NCBI GenBank assembly: GCA_039180675.1
Contig: JBCDDC010000012.1
Span: 62,001 to 126,000, forward strand
Direction: 5' to 3'
Length of the DNA stretch: 64,000 nucleotides
Source of the DNA: Thermohalobaculum sp039180675
Lineage (GTDB): Bacteria; Pseudomonadota; Alphaproteobacteria; Rhodobacterales; Rhodobacteraceae
Shown: piece by piece, positions 46,005 to 55,154 of the stretch
How the letters are laid out: each line of letters starts with the position of its first letter
Position numbering within the stretch: the stretch's first letter is position 1
The notes under the pieces: generated by a model
What the model was told of the DNA's origin: nothing
The model's database searches: none
What the model saw: the letters and a program-made list of their open reading frames with translations, nothing else
Translations under genes and position numbers: made by a program

Positions 46005-46164
46005 TCGGTTCGGAACAAATCACGCGTATCGCTCTCAGCTTGCCATCCTTTGTGGAGCGCTCCCTAGTAGGCGTGTGAGCAAGGCTTGGAGCCGCGTTGA
46101 CCGATCGGTCTTTTGCGCGCGCGCCATTGGCGCTATCCCTCGGCGCCGGTCCAGGAAAGAGACG

Positions 46165-47061
46165 ATGGCGCGCAAACGCAAAGGCAATCCGGTGCATGGA
46201 TGGCTCGTGGTCGACAAGCCCGCGGGCGTGACGTCGGCCGCGGTCGTCAACAAGGCGCGTTGGGCTCTCAGGGCGCAGAAAGCCGGACATTCGGGCACGC
46301 TCGACCCCGATGCGACCGGCTGTCTTGTGATCGCGTTCGGCGAGGCAACCAAGGTCATCCCGATCGCGCAGGAGGGTTTGAAGACCTACCGCTTCCTCGT
46401 GCGCTGGGGCCAATCAACAACAACCGATGACGCGGCCGGAGAAGTGATCGAGGATCGGGCCACCCGCCCGAGCGCCAAGGCGATCGAACAGGCATTGCCA
46501 GGCTTTCTGGGGGAGATCCAGCAAGTGCCGCCAAAGGTGAGTGCAGTCAAAGTTGCCGGGGAACGGGCCTATGACCTTGCCCGGAAATCCGAGGCGTTTG
46601 ATCTGGAGGCCCGGCCTCTCTGGGTCGAAGAGCTCTCTCTCCGCTCGATCCCGGATCAGGATCACGCCGAGTTCGAGCTGATCTGCGGCAAAGGTGGCTA
46701 TGTCCGCGCCATTGCCCGCGATCTTGGCGAAGCTCTGGGATGTCTCGGCCATGTCCGCTGGTTACATCGTCTTTCGACCGGGCCCTTCGATCTCAGCTCC
46801 GCCGTCTCGTTCGCCGATCTAGACGGTTTCCGCGAGTTTGAGAATGCGCCCACGCTCCTGCCACTGCACCATGGTCTCTCGGCCCTGCCGAGGATCGACG
46901 TCACGGAGCGGCAGGCTGAGGATCTCCGTCACGGTCGCGAGATCCAGACCTCAAGCGAAGCTGATGGTCCAGCCTGGACGGCTGCCGGCAACCAGGTCAT
47001 CGCGATCGGGCGGACAACGGGCGGGATCTTCCACCCGGACAGAGTTATCCTGCCGTATTAA
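46165..47061 (+). CDS. truB: tRNA pseudouridine-55 synthase
   Basis: 298 residues from ATG 46165 with AGGAAAG before it; an in-frame GTG at 46075 would add 30 atypical residues. TruB hallmarks: GWLVVDKPAGVTS, catalytic Asp in GTLDPDATG, VPPKVSAVKVAGERAY, and GGYVRAIARDLGEALG. Makes pseudouridine 55 in the T loop of tRNAs. Followed by rpsO and pnp, the classical order. Confidence 0.95.
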   Translation: MARKRKGNPVHGWLVVDKPAGVTSAAVVNKARWALRAQKAGHSGTLDPDATGCLVIAFGEATKVIPIAQEGLKTYRFLVRWGQSTTTDDAAGEVIEDRATRPSAKAIEQALPGFLGEIQQVPPKVSAVKVAGERAYDLARKSEAFDLEARPLWVEELSLRSIPDQDHAEFELICGKGGYVRAIARDLGEALGCLGHVRWLHRLSTGPFDLSSAVSFADLDGFREFENAPTLLPLHHGLSALPRIDVTERQAEDLRHGREIQTSSEADGPAWTAAGNQVIAIGRTTGGIFHPDRVILPY

Positions 47062-47110
47062 ACATTGAAGATTCCTCTGGAAATCCCGCTTGAACCCCTG
47101 TATGCCCCGC

Positions 47111-47139
47111 CCAATCGCGAGGGATTGGTCCTTCGCGAT
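47111..47139 (+). promoter_or_regulatory. Alternative hairpins in the rpsO leader
   Basis: CCAATC (47111-47116) can pair with GATTGG (47123-47128), or ATCGCGA (47114-47120) can pair with TCGCGAT (47133-47139); the two are mutually exclusive. S15 autoregulates through leader RNAs in several phyla, including alphaproteobacteria, so this may be its switch. Inference only. Confidence 0.35.
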
Positions 47140-47224
47140 CCGCCCTCCATGACCTCTGCTGGACGACATCCCGGCTTTGGCGACTTTGGAGGCGGCTGAT
47201 CCGAAACGCGAAAAGGAGCAATCG

Positions 47225-47494
47225 ATGTCGATCACGCCAGAGCTGAAGGAAGAGCTCATCAAGGAATATGGCCTGAAGGACGGCGACACCGGCAGCCCGG
47301 AAGTCCAAGTCGCGATCCTGACCAGCCGGATCACCACGCTGACCGAGCATTTCAAGCACCACAAGAAGGACAACCACTCCCGCCGTGGTCTTTTGAAGAT
47401 GGTTAGCCAGCGCCGGAAGCTGCTGGACTATGTCAAAGGCAAGGATGAGGAGCGCTACAAGTCGCTCATCAAACGCCTCGGCATCCGCCGCTAG
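47225..47494 (+). CDS. rpsO: 30S ribosomal protein S15
   Basis: 89 residues, the standard length: MSITPELKEELIKEYG, DTGSPEVQVAILTSRI, HFKHHKKDNHSRRGLL, RRKLLDYVKGKD. Binds the 16S rRNA central domain early in assembly. AAGGAG precedes ATG 47225. Confidence 0.98.
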   Translation: MSITPELKEELIKEYGLKDGDTGSPEVQVAILTSRITTLTEHFKHHKKDNHSRRGLLKMVSQRRKLLDYVKGKDEERYKSLIKRLGIRR

Positions 47495-47501
47495 AGATCG
47501 A

Positions 47502-47528
47502 TCGGAGCGTGGCCCTGGGCTGCGCTCC
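47502..47528 (+). terminator. Hairpin after rpsO
   Basis: CGGAGCG / CGCTCCG, 13-nt loop, then TTGCT. May act as attenuator or, as in other rpsO-pnp operons, processing site between the two genes. Confidence 0.45.
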
Positions 47529-47642
47529 GTTGCTATCGGGCCCGGACCGGGGGCCTGGAGGCCGCGCCTCGAATGACCCGGCGATACGTCCGCAAGCGCC
47601 CTCACCCGCCCCGTGAGCCGCGCCAGGAGAAATGAAAGGGGC

Positions 47643-47660
47643 CCCTCCAGGACCGGAGGG
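47643..47660 (+). other. Stem-loop in the pnp leader
   Basis: CCCTCC (47643-47648) and GGAGGG (47655-47660) form a 6-bp stem with a 6-nt loop 53 nt before the pnp start. pnp mRNAs are typically cut by RNase III in a leader stem and then repressed by PNPase; this stem is a candidate for that site. Confidence 0.3.
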
Positions 47661-47712
47661 ATGACGGGCCGCGCCGGCAATGGGGCCGGGCACGGCCAGA
47701 AAAGGAAACTCA

Positions 47713-49872
47713 ATGTTCGATATCGTTACGAAAACAGTCGAGTGGGGCGGCAAGACGCTGACACTCGAAACCGGGAAAGTTGCGCGCCAGGCCGATGGGG
47801 CCGTCGTTGCAACAATGGGCGAGACGACCGTTCTCGCAACCGTGGTCTACGAGAAGAAGCCCAAAGTGGGCCTCGATTTCTTCCCATTGACCGTCCACTA
47901 TCAGGAAAAATATTATGCCGCCGGCAAGATCCCGGGCGGCTTTTTCAAGCGCGAAGCAAAGCCGACCGAGAAAGAGGTCCTGACCTCGCGCCTAATCGAC
48001 CGTCCGATCCGCCCGCTCTTCGTGCCGGGCTTCAAGAACGAGACCCAGGTCATCGTGACCGTCCTGAGCCACGATCTGGAGAATGACCCGGATGTGCTGG
48101 GGATGATCGCGGCTTCCGCCGCGCTGACGATCTCGGGTGCTCCGTTCATGGGCCCGATCGGCTGTGCCCGTGTCGGCTTTGTCGATGGCGAGTACACCCT
48201 GAACCCGGCCGTCGACGACATGCAGAAGCTGATGGACAACCCGGAGCAGCGCCTGAACCTCGTCGTCGCGGGCACCAAGAACGCGGTGATGATGGTGGAA
48301 TCCGAGGCCTATGAGCTGTCGGAAGAGGAAATGCTCGGCGCCGTGACCTTCGGCTACGAAGCCATGCAGCCGGTCATCGACGCAATCATCTCGCTGGCCG
48401 AGCAGGCGGCTAAGGAGCCGTTCGACTTCCAGCCGGATGACAACTCCGCGCTCTACGCCAAGGTCAAAGGCCTCGGCGAAGATGCCATGCGGGCCGCGTT
48501 TGCGATCACCGACAAACAGGAGCGTCAGACGGCAATCTCGGCAGCGCGTGAGACGATCACTGCCGGTCTGAGCGAAGAGGAGCTTGAGGCTGAAAGTGCC
48601 GTCAAATCCTGCTTCAAAGAGCTCGAATCCGAAGTCCTGCGGGGCGATGTCATCAAGACCGGCACGCGGATCGATGGCCGCGATCTGACGACCGTGCGCC
48701 CGATCGAGTGCGAGGTCGGCCTTCTGCCGCGCACCCACGGTTCCGCGCTCTTCACTCGCGGTGAGACGCAAGGCCTTCTGGTCACCACGCTTGGCACTGG
48801 CGACGATGAGCAGATCATCGACAGCCTCGAAGGCGATTGGCGCGAGCGCTTCCTGCTCCACTACAACTTCCCGCCCTACTCGGTCGGCGAAGCAGGGCGC
48901 ATGGGCCCTCCGGGCCGCCGCGAAGTCGGCCACGGAAAGCTCGCCTGGCGCGCGCTCCAGGCAGTGCTGCCAGCAGCGACCGACTTCCCCTACACGATCC
49001 GTCTGGTCTCGGAGATCACCGAGTCCAATGGCTCATCGTCGATGGCAACCGTCTGCGGCGGTTCGCTTTCGATGATGGACGCTGGCGTTCCGCTGAAGGC
49101 CCCCGTGGCCGGTGTCGCGATGGGTCTGATCCTGCAGGAGGACGGCCAGTTCGCGGTCCTAACCGACATCCTCGGTGACGAGGATCACCTCGGCGACATG
49201 GACTTCAAGGTGGCCGGGACCGAAGCTGGAGTCACCTCGCTCCAGATGGACATCAAGGTTGCTGGCATCACGCCCGCGATCATGCAGCAGGCTCTGGCTC
49301 AAGCCAAAGACGGGCGCATGCACATCCTTGGTGAGATGGCGAAAGCCCTGACCGAAGGTCGGAGCGAGTTTTCCGCTCACGCCCCGCGGATCGAGACCAT
49401 GCAGATCAACCCCGACAAGATCCGCGAAGTGATCGGCTCGGGCGGCAAGGTCATCCGTGGGATCGTCGAGGAATCGGGCGCCAAGGTCGATATCAACGAC
49501 GACGGCATCATCAAGATCGCCTCGCCCGATGCGGCTTGTATCCAGAAGGCCTACGACCTTATCCACGCCATCGTGGCCGAGCCGGAAGTCGGTATGATCT
49601 ACACCGGAAAAGTGGTGAAGATCATGGACTTCGGCGCCTTCGTGAACTTCTTCGGCAAGCGCGACGGGCTGGTCCACATCTCCCAGATGACCTGGGAGCG
49701 CGGGGCCAACCCGAAGGATCTTGTGAAGGAGGGCCAGGAAGTCAAGGTCAAGCTCATGGGCTTCGACGACCGCGGCAAGACCCGCCTCTCAATGAAGATC
49801 GTCGACCAGGAAACTGGCGAAGAGATCAAGCGCGAGAAAGACGAAAAGAAAGAGCAGCCGGCCGAAGGCTGA
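47713..49872 (+). CDS. pnp: Polyribonucleotide nucleotidyltransferase
   Basis: 719 residues from ATG 47713 (AAGGAAA upstream). Two RNase PH domains (GGKTLTLETGKVARQADGA; YNFPPYSVGEAGRMGPPGRR), a KH domain at about 555-610 (IREVIGSGGKVIRGIVEESG) and an S1 domain at about 625-695 (GKVVKIMDFGAFVNF). 3'-5' phosphorolytic mRNA decay. Follows rpsO; ends at a strong terminator. Confidence 0.98.
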   Translation: MFDIVTKTVEWGGKTLTLETGKVARQADGAVVATMGETTVLATVVYEKKPKVGLDFFPLTVHYQEKYYAAGKIPGGFFKREAKPTEKEVLTSRLIDRPIRPLFVPGFKNETQVIVTVLSHDLENDPDVLGMIAASAALTISGAPFMGPIGCARVGFVDGEYTLNPAVDDMQKLMDNPEQRLNLVVAGTKNAVMMVESEAYELSEEEMLGAVTFGYEAMQPVIDAIISLAEQAAKEPFDFQPDDNSALYAKVKGLGEDAMRAAFAITDKQERQTAISAARETITAGLSEEELEAESAVKSCFKELESEVLRGDVIKTGTRIDGRDLTTVRPIECEVGLLPRTHGSALFTRGETQGLLVTTLGTGDDEQIIDSLEGDWRERFLLHYNFPPYSVGEAGRMGPPGRREVGHGKLAWRALQAVLPAATDFPYTIRLVSEITESNGSSSMATVCGGSLSMMDAGVPLKAPVAGVAMGLILQEDGQFAVLTDILGDEDHLGDMDFKVAGTEAGVTSLQMDIKVAGITPAIMQQALAQAKDGRMHILGEMAKALTEGRSEFSAHAPRIETMQINPDKIREVIGSGGKVIRGIVEESGAKVDINDDGIIKIASPDAACIQKAYDLIHAIVAEPEVGMIYTGKVVKIMDFGAFVNFFGKRDGLVHISQMTWERGANPKDLVKEGQEVKVKLMGFDDRGKTRLSMKIVDQETGEEIKREKDEKKEQPAEG

Positions 49873-49897
49873 CCGTTCTCATTCTTTCAAACGATAG

Positions 49898-49925
49898 AAA
49901 CCCGGCGGCGCGTCTGCCGGGTTTT
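49898..49925 (+). terminator. Rho-independent terminator after pnp
   Basis: AAACCCGGC / GCCGGGTTT, 9 perfect pairs, 9-nt loop, running into TTTTCCTTT. Confidence 0.88.
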
Positions 49926-49967
49926 CCTTTGCCTTGCTCACAAAGCCTTGCCGGTTAGTCTGGCCGC

Positions 49968-51323
49968 ATGACAAATGTCCATATCGGATGCGGGGCGGGT
50001 TTCGCGGGGGATCGGTTCGATGCCAGCCTGCCGGTGATCGCAGCACTCAGTCGGCATGACGGGCCGCGCTATCTGATGTTCGAGGTGCTGGCAGAACGGA
50101 CGCTCGCACTGGCGCAGCAGATCCGACAACGGGACCCGGATCTCGGATATTCGCCCTATCTCGATCAGTATCTCTCCCGCGCGTTAGGTCCTGCCATGGA
50201 GGCGGGAGTGCGGATCGTCTCGAACATGGGGGCCGCCAATCCGCTGGGCGCGGCGCGGCGTGCGCAGGCGCTGGCGGGGAAGCTTGGCTTGCGGGTCCCG
50301 AAGATCGCCGTCGTGACCGGTGATGACCTCACCAGCGTCATGACTGAAGAAGAGATCCGCACGGCCCCTACTATGGAGGGAACTGACCTTGGCGCGCGTC
50401 CCCTGATCGCCGCTAACGCTTATCTCGGGGCACGCGCCGTGGCAGACGCGCTCGCGACGGATGCCGATATGGTTCTGGTCGGGCGCACGACCGACAGCGC
50501 GCTGGCGCTTGGCCCTCTGATCCATGAGTTCGGTTGGCGGTCCGATGACTGGGACAGACTTGGGGCTGGCGTCATCGCCGGGCATCTCCTTGAATGCGGG
50601 GCGCAGGTCGCGGGCGCCTATTTCGCCGATCCTGGGTTCAAGGATGTCCCGGATCTCGCCCGGGTCGGCTTCCCGATCGCCGAGGTGGCGGCCGACGGCA
50701 ACATGACGATCACCAAACCACAAGGGACCGGCGGCTGCGTTACCAAGGCGACCGTGACCGAACAGGTGCTCTACGAGATGCATGATCCCGCCTGCTATGT
50801 CACTCCGGATGTCGCAGCCGATATCACCCGGACGCAATTGTGTGACAGCGGGGCGGATCGGGTTGATGTATCGGATGTCCGCGGCCACCCGGCGCCAGAC
50901 AGGCTCAAGGCCACGATCTGTGTTGAGAACGGCTGGATGGGCGAGGCCGAGATCTCCTACGCCGGGCCGAACGCGCTCTCCCGGGCGCGTCTGGCGGGAG
51001 AGGTGGTGGTGGAACGCCTCGCCATGCAGGGCGTCAACCAAAGCCCGCGTGTCGAGGTGATCGGGGCAGGTTCAGTCCTTACTGGCGGCACACGAGCCGA
51101 CGCGCCCACCGATGGCGACTATCGGACCCGGGTGGCAATGCTATCCGAGACTCGCGAGGGCGCACAGATGGTTGCCGATGAGGTTCTTTCGCTCCTCTGT
51201 TCCGGCCCTGCCGCCGGTGGCGGTGTGCGCAGCCATGTGACGCCGCAAGTGGCGACCGCCTCCATCTTGGTGCCGCGGGAGCAGATCGAGGCCGGCATCG
51301 AAATCATCGAGGTCTACCCGTGA
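49968..51323 (+). CDS. AtuA-family (DUF1446) protein
   Basis: 451 residues: IGCGAGFAGDRFDASLPVI, VSNMGAANPLGAARRAQAL, VGRTTDSALALGPLIHEFGW, and KPQGTGGCVTKATVTEQVLYE. AtuA belongs to acyclic terpene (citronellol/geraniol) use in Pseudomonas, but the family is widespread and biochemically undefined. The small second half follows as a separate gene with a 4-nt overlap. No other atu gene is present in the window. Confidence 0.85.
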   Translation: MTNVHIGCGAGFAGDRFDASLPVIAALSRHDGPRYLMFEVLAERTLALAQQIRQRDPDLGYSPYLDQYLSRALGPAMEAGVRIVSNMGAANPLGAARRAQALAGKLGLRVPKIAVVTGDDLTSVMTEEEIRTAPTMEGTDLGARPLIAANAYLGARAVADALATDADMVLVGRTTDSALALGPLIHEFGWRSDDWDRLGAGVIAGHLLECGAQVAGAYFADPGFKDVPDLARVGFPIAEVAADGNMTITKPQGTGGCVTKATVTEQVLYEMHDPACYVTPDVAADITRTQLCDSGADRVDVSDVRGHPAPDRLKATICVENGWMGEAEISYAGPNALSRARLAGEVVVERLAMQGVNQSPRVEVIGAGSVLTGGTRADAPTDGDYRTRVAMLSETREGAQMVADEVLSLLCSGPAAGGGVRSHVTPQVATASILVPREQIEAGIEIIEVYP

Positions 51324-51652
51324 CCCGCATTCCACTGCACCGGATCGCCCATGGACGGGCAGGGGACAAGGGCAATGTCTCCAACATCTCGGTCATCGCT
51401 TACCGTGCCGAAGACTGGCCGCTCATCACCGATCAGGTGACAGCGGAGCGCGTTCTGGAGATCTTCGCCCCCCTCGGCGCCACCCATGTCGACCGCTACG
51501 AACTTCCCAACCTGCATGCCCTGAACTTCGTCATCCACGATACGCTTGATGGCGGCGTAAACGCCTCGCTCAGCCTCGATCGCCACGGCAAAACCCTTTC
51601 CTTAAAATTGCTTGGCGAGGTCATGGTCGATCTGTCGGAGGAAAGGGGCTGA
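51320..51652 (+). CDS. AtuA-related small subunit
   Basis: 110 residues corresponding to the C-terminal domain that longer AtuA proteins carry in one chain: IPLHRIAHGRAGDKGNVSNI, then LPNLHALNFVIHDTLDGG and LDRHGKTLSLKLL. GTG start overlaps the AtuA-like stop by 4 nt, so a 1:1 complex is likely. Confidence 0.85.
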   Translation: MTRIPLHRIAHGRAGDKGNVSNISVIAYRAEDWPLITDQVTAERVLEIFAPLGATHVDRYELPNLHALNFVIHDTLDGGVNASLSLDRHGKTLSLKLLGEVMVDLSEERG

Positions 51653-51684
51653 CGGCCCACGAGAGCTGTGGTTAGCTTCCGAGC

Positions 51685-53295
51685 ATGACCGAGAGTTTCG
51701 ACTACATCATCGTCGGTGCGGGTTCTGCCGGATGTGTGCTGGCCAATAGGCTCTCCGCCGATCCGAATACTAGCGTTTGCGTCCTTGAGGCCGGGCCGTC
51801 GGACTGGAACCCGCTGATCCACATGCCAGTCGGGTTTATGGTCCTCCAGCGCAACGCCCGCTACAATTGGATGTATGAGACAGAGCCGGGGGAGTGGACC
51901 GGCAACCGCCGTGTTGCAATCCCGCGCGGCAAGACGCTGGGCGGCTCGTCCTCGATCAATGGCTGCATCTACAATCGCGGCACGCCGGGCGATTTCGACC
52001 ATTGGGCGCAGCGCGGCAATCCCGGTTGGGGGTATGAGGATGTGCTCCCTTACTTCAAATCGCTCGAGAGTTATTCGGGAGAGGACCCGGATGACCGGCG
52101 GGGCCGTCAGGGGCCGCTCCGCATCACACCGACCGATTGGCGCCATCCCTTGGTCGAGGCGTTCATGGATGGGGCAGAGACGCTCGGCATCCCGAAGAAC
52201 CCCGACTACAATGGCGCGACGCAGGAGGGCACCTCCTATACCCAGCGGACGATCGTCAACGGCCGGCGGCAATCGGCGGCCAAGGGGTTTCTGACGCCGG
52301 TCAAGGGGCGGAAAAATCTGGAGGTGCGGACGGGTGCCCATGTCACCGGACTGACCTTCGAGGGCAAGCGCTGCGTCGGTCTGCGTTACAGTCAGGGTGG
52401 GCGCGACGGCTATTGGATGGACCTTCGCGCCAATCATGAGGTGATCCTCGCGGGCGGGGTGATCAACTCGCCGCAGCTCCTCCAGCTTGCCGGGATCGGA
52501 GACCCGGAGCATCTCGCCGAGATCGGTGTCGAGACCCGTCATGCCCTTCCCGGGGTTGGGCAGAACCTGCGCGACCACTTCACGCCGAGGTTCAGCGCGC
52601 GGGTGAAGAACTCCGATACCTTCAACGAGCGGGTCCATGGGCTGAACCTTGCCTGGGAGGCGGTGAAATGGGCCTTCAAACAGCCCTCGGTGCTCGGGAT
52701 CCCGTCGACGGTCTGCTATTGCTTCGCGCGCTCGGACCCGGCGCTGGAGGTCAATGATCTGCAGATCACCTTCATGCCCGCGAGCTATAAGGAGGGCCAC
52801 CAGTCCAAGCTGGATGACGAGCCGGGGATGACCATCGCCGCCTGGCAACAGCGGCCGGACAGCCTCGGCCAGGTGCTTGCGCGTTCTTCCGACCCGTTCG
52901 ACAAGCCCAGGATCGAGGCGAATTATCTGGGTGAAGAGAGCGACCGCCGCGTTTTGCTGGCCGGTCTCCGCCTGGCCCGCAAGCTGCTCCGGACCGAACC
53001 CATGGAGCCCTACTTCGCCGGAGAGCTTTACCCGGGCGATGACGTGCAGACGGATGATGAACTGCTCGATACCGCCCGCCAGCGCGGCACGACCGTCTAC
53101 CATATGATGGGGACCTGCCGGATGGGGCCGGAGAGCGACCCGACCGCGGTCGTTGATCATGAACTCAAGGTGCGGGGTATCGAGGGATTGCGGGTCGTTG
53201 ATGCCTCGGTCATGCCCACGATGCCGAGCGCCAACACCAACGCCGCGACCCTCATGATCGCCGAGAAAGCATCCGCGATGATCCGGGGGGCCTAG
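51685..53295 (+). CDS. GMC-family FAD oxidoreductase (choline dehydrogenase-like)
   Basis: 536 residues. FAD site DYIIVGAGSAGCVLANRLS with EAGPSDWNPL, the GMC signature RGKTLGGSSSINGCIYNRG, GGVINSPQLLQLAGIG, and the C-terminal active-site region TVYHMMGTCRMG and NTNAATLMIAEKA. Oxidises alcohols to aldehydes; choline, alkanol or terpene alcohol are possible, the last being attractive next to AtuA. Ends with a 4-nt overlap with glpK on the other strand. Confidence 0.9.
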   Translation: MTESFDYIIVGAGSAGCVLANRLSADPNTSVCVLEAGPSDWNPLIHMPVGFMVLQRNARYNWMYETEPGEWTGNRRVAIPRGKTLGGSSSINGCIYNRGTPGDFDHWAQRGNPGWGYEDVLPYFKSLESYSGEDPDDRRGRQGPLRITPTDWRHPLVEAFMDGAETLGIPKNPDYNGATQEGTSYTQRTIVNGRRQSAAKGFLTPVKGRKNLEVRTGAHVTGLTFEGKRCVGLRYSQGGRDGYWMDLRANHEVILAGGVINSPQLLQLAGIGDPEHLAEIGVETRHALPGVGQNLRDHFTPRFSARVKNSDTFNERVHGLNLAWEAVKWAFKQPSVLGIPSTVCYCFARSDPALEVNDLQITFMPASYKEGHQSKLDDEPGMTIAAWQQRPDSLGQVLARSSDPFDKPRIEANYLGEESDRRVLLAGLRLARKLLRTEPMEPYFAGELYPGDDVQTDDELLDTARQRGTTVYHMMGTCRMGPESDPTAVVDHELKVRGIEGLRVVDASVMPTMPSANTNAATLMIAEKASAMIRGA

Positions 53296-54773
53296 CTGCG
53301 GCTCAGCGTCCGCGAAACCGCATCGCTCCACCGCGCATAGGCGGCATCGGCATCGGCGGGCGCCATATCAGGGGCAAAACGCCGGTCGAGCGCCCATGTC
53401 TCGGCAAAACCCTGCTGATCCGGATAGACCCCTGCCTTCATGCCAGCCACCCAGGCGGCACCTAGAGCCGTCGTCTCGGCAATGACCGGCCGGTCAACGG
53501 GGGCTTGCAGGATGTCTGCGAGGAACTGCATGGTCCAGTCGCTTGCGGTCATACCGCCATCGACCCGCAGAACCGTGTCGCCACTGCCTGCACCGTCGCG
53601 GCGCATCGCCTCCAGCAGATCGCGGGTCTGGAAGCCGACGCTTTCAAGGGCTGCGCGGGCGAACTCGGCGGGGCCGGAGTTTCGCGTGAGGCCGAACACA
53701 GCCCCCCTGCACTCCGCATCCCAATAGGGCGCGCCCATGCCGGTAAAGGCCGGGACAATCGTCACAGCCTGCTCGGGATCGGCGCATTCCGCGAGCGCCT
53801 GTGTATCACCCGCCTCTGAAATCAGGCCCATTGCATCCCGCAGCCATTGCACCACGGCGCCGGCGATGAAGATCGACCCCTCCAGCGCATAGGTCCGCTG
53901 ACCGTCGAGTTGATAGGCAATGGTGGTCAGGAGCCGATTTTCCGAGGCGACAGCCTCCCTGCCAGTATTCAACAGCGCGAAACAGCCGGTCCCGTAGGTT
54001 GATTTCATCATGCCTGGCTCGAAACAGGCCTGACCGATCGTCGCGGCCTGCTGATCGCCCGCAACGCCCAGGATCGGCGTTTCGGCCCCCAGCACATCCG
54101 TCACTGCGAACTCGCTGGCGCAGTCGCGGATCTCCGGCAGCATGGTGAGCGGTATGTTGAACAACGCGCACAGATCCGGGTCCCAGGCGCCGCGATGAAT
54201 GTCCATCAGCATGGTGCGCGCAGCATTGGTGGCATCGGTGACATGCGCCTTGCCGCCCGACAGATTCCAGATCAGCCAGCTGTCCACGGTGCCGAACAAA
54301 AGCTCCCCACGCTCGGCTCGCGCCCTTGCTCCGTTCACGTTATCGAGAACCCAGGCAAGTTTTGTCGCCGAAAAGTAGGGGTCGAGCAGGAGCCCGGTGC
54401 GCTCCGACACCATGTCCTCATGGCCTGCGCTCTTCAGGGTTGCGCAGGTCTGCGCCGTCCGGCGATCCTGCCAAACGATCGCGGGCGCGACCGGTTCCCC
54501 CGTGCCTTTGTCCCAGACGACCGTCGTCTCCCGCTGGTTCGTCACGCCGATCGCGGCGATCTGGTCGGCCGAAATACCCGCATCGGTCAATGCGGCGCGA
54601 CAGGTAAAGCGTGTGGTTTCAATCAGTTCGGCCGGATCCTGCTCCACCCAGCCAGAGCGCGGATAGCTCTGCGCCGTATCCTTCTGCGCGATCGCGAGTG
54701 GTTTCAGCGCCGCGTCGAAGACGATGGCACGGGTCGAGGTCGTGCCCTGATCAATCGCAAGAACATGTCCCAT
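53292..54773 (-). CDS. glpK: Glycerol kinase
   Basis: 493 residues, FGGY family, usual length: AIDQGTTSTRAIVFD, GWVEQDPAELIETT, NQRETTVVWDKGTG, and FTGMGAPYWDAECRGAVFGLTRNSG. Phosphorylates glycerol to glycerol 3-phosphate. No glpD, glpF or regulator is in view; the AT-rich 380-nt gap upstream should hold its promoter. Confidence 0.96.
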   Translation of the reverse strand: MGHVLAIDQGTTSTRAIVFDAALKPLAIAQKDTAQSYPRSGWVEQDPAELIETTRFTCRAALTDAGISADQIAAIGVTNQRETTVVWDKGTGEPVAPAIVWQDRRTAQTCATLKSAGHEDMVSERTGLLLDPYFSATKLAWVLDNVNGARARAERGELLFGTVDSWLIWNLSGGKAHVTDATNAARTMLMDIHRGAWDPDLCALFNIPLTMLPEIRDCASEFAVTDVLGAETPILGVAGDQQAATIGQACFEPGMMKSTYGTGCFALLNTGREAVASENRLLTTIAYQLDGQRTYALEGSIFIAGAVVQWLRDAMGLISEAGDTQALAECADPEQAVTIVPAFTGMGAPYWDAECRGAVFGLTRNSGPAEFARAALESVGFQTRDLLEAMRRDGAGSGDTVLRVDGGMTASDWTMQFLADILQAPVDRPVIAETTALGAAWVAGMKAGVYPDQQGFAETWALDRRFAPDMAPADADAAYARWSDAVSRTLSRS

Positions 54774-54924
54774 GCGCGGGAACTATAATGATTAATTGGA
54801 GTTTGTCGCCGTGAATTGGCGCGCCAAAGCAGCTGAGGCCGACTGTGTTACAACATTTCAAATAAGCATTCCTCCCAACGGCTTAGAACCTTGATCCTTA
54901 GGAAAGTCTTTCTAATTTCAACCC
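54774..54924. other. AT-rich gap upstream of glpK
   Basis: No gene seen. A TTGATC (54891-54896) and TAATTT (54913-54918), 16 nt apart, form a plausible rightward promoter for the RNA candidate that follows. The leftward glpK promoter is presumably in the AT-rich stretch 54780-54890 but I cannot place it. Confidence 0.35.
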
Positions 54925-55066
54925 AAGGTGATATGCGCCAGAAAGTGGCGCATAGCGCTTCGACGGAAAATTGGATTTGAGCGTTTAGCCATCAGGCATT
55001 GTGGTCGTGACAGCCCACGCCCTCTGAGCGCGCCCCGCTGATGTGTTTTGATCAGCGGGGCGTTCT
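54925..55066 (+). ncRNA. Candidate small RNA
   Basis: About 140 nt bounded by a promoter-like pair just upstream and a perfect 12-bp hairpin (CGCCCCGCTGAT 55031-55042, ATCAGCGGGGCG 55051-55062, 8-nt loop, then TTCTCG). Near the 5' end a 9-bp perfect stem TATGCGCCA/TGGCGCATA (54932-54954) has a GAAAG loop. No coding frame with a ribosome site is seen. Could instead be an untranslated leader with attenuator for the PHP gene at 55155. Confidence 0.4.
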
Positions 55067-55154
55067 CGTAGAGGCGCTAACCGCACACCGACATATTCCT
55101 GTTGCACTCCCGCGCTATCCGGCGCTTCATCGGCAGACGTGCCGAGGAGTAGTC

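Noticed and set aside
46075..46164. N-terminal extension of TruB by 30 residues
   Set aside because: The extension is atypical and the ATG at 46165 has AGGAAAG and the family's normal N-terminus.
47992..48933. 313-codon reverse frame over pnp
   Set aside because: Antisense of a highly conserved gene.
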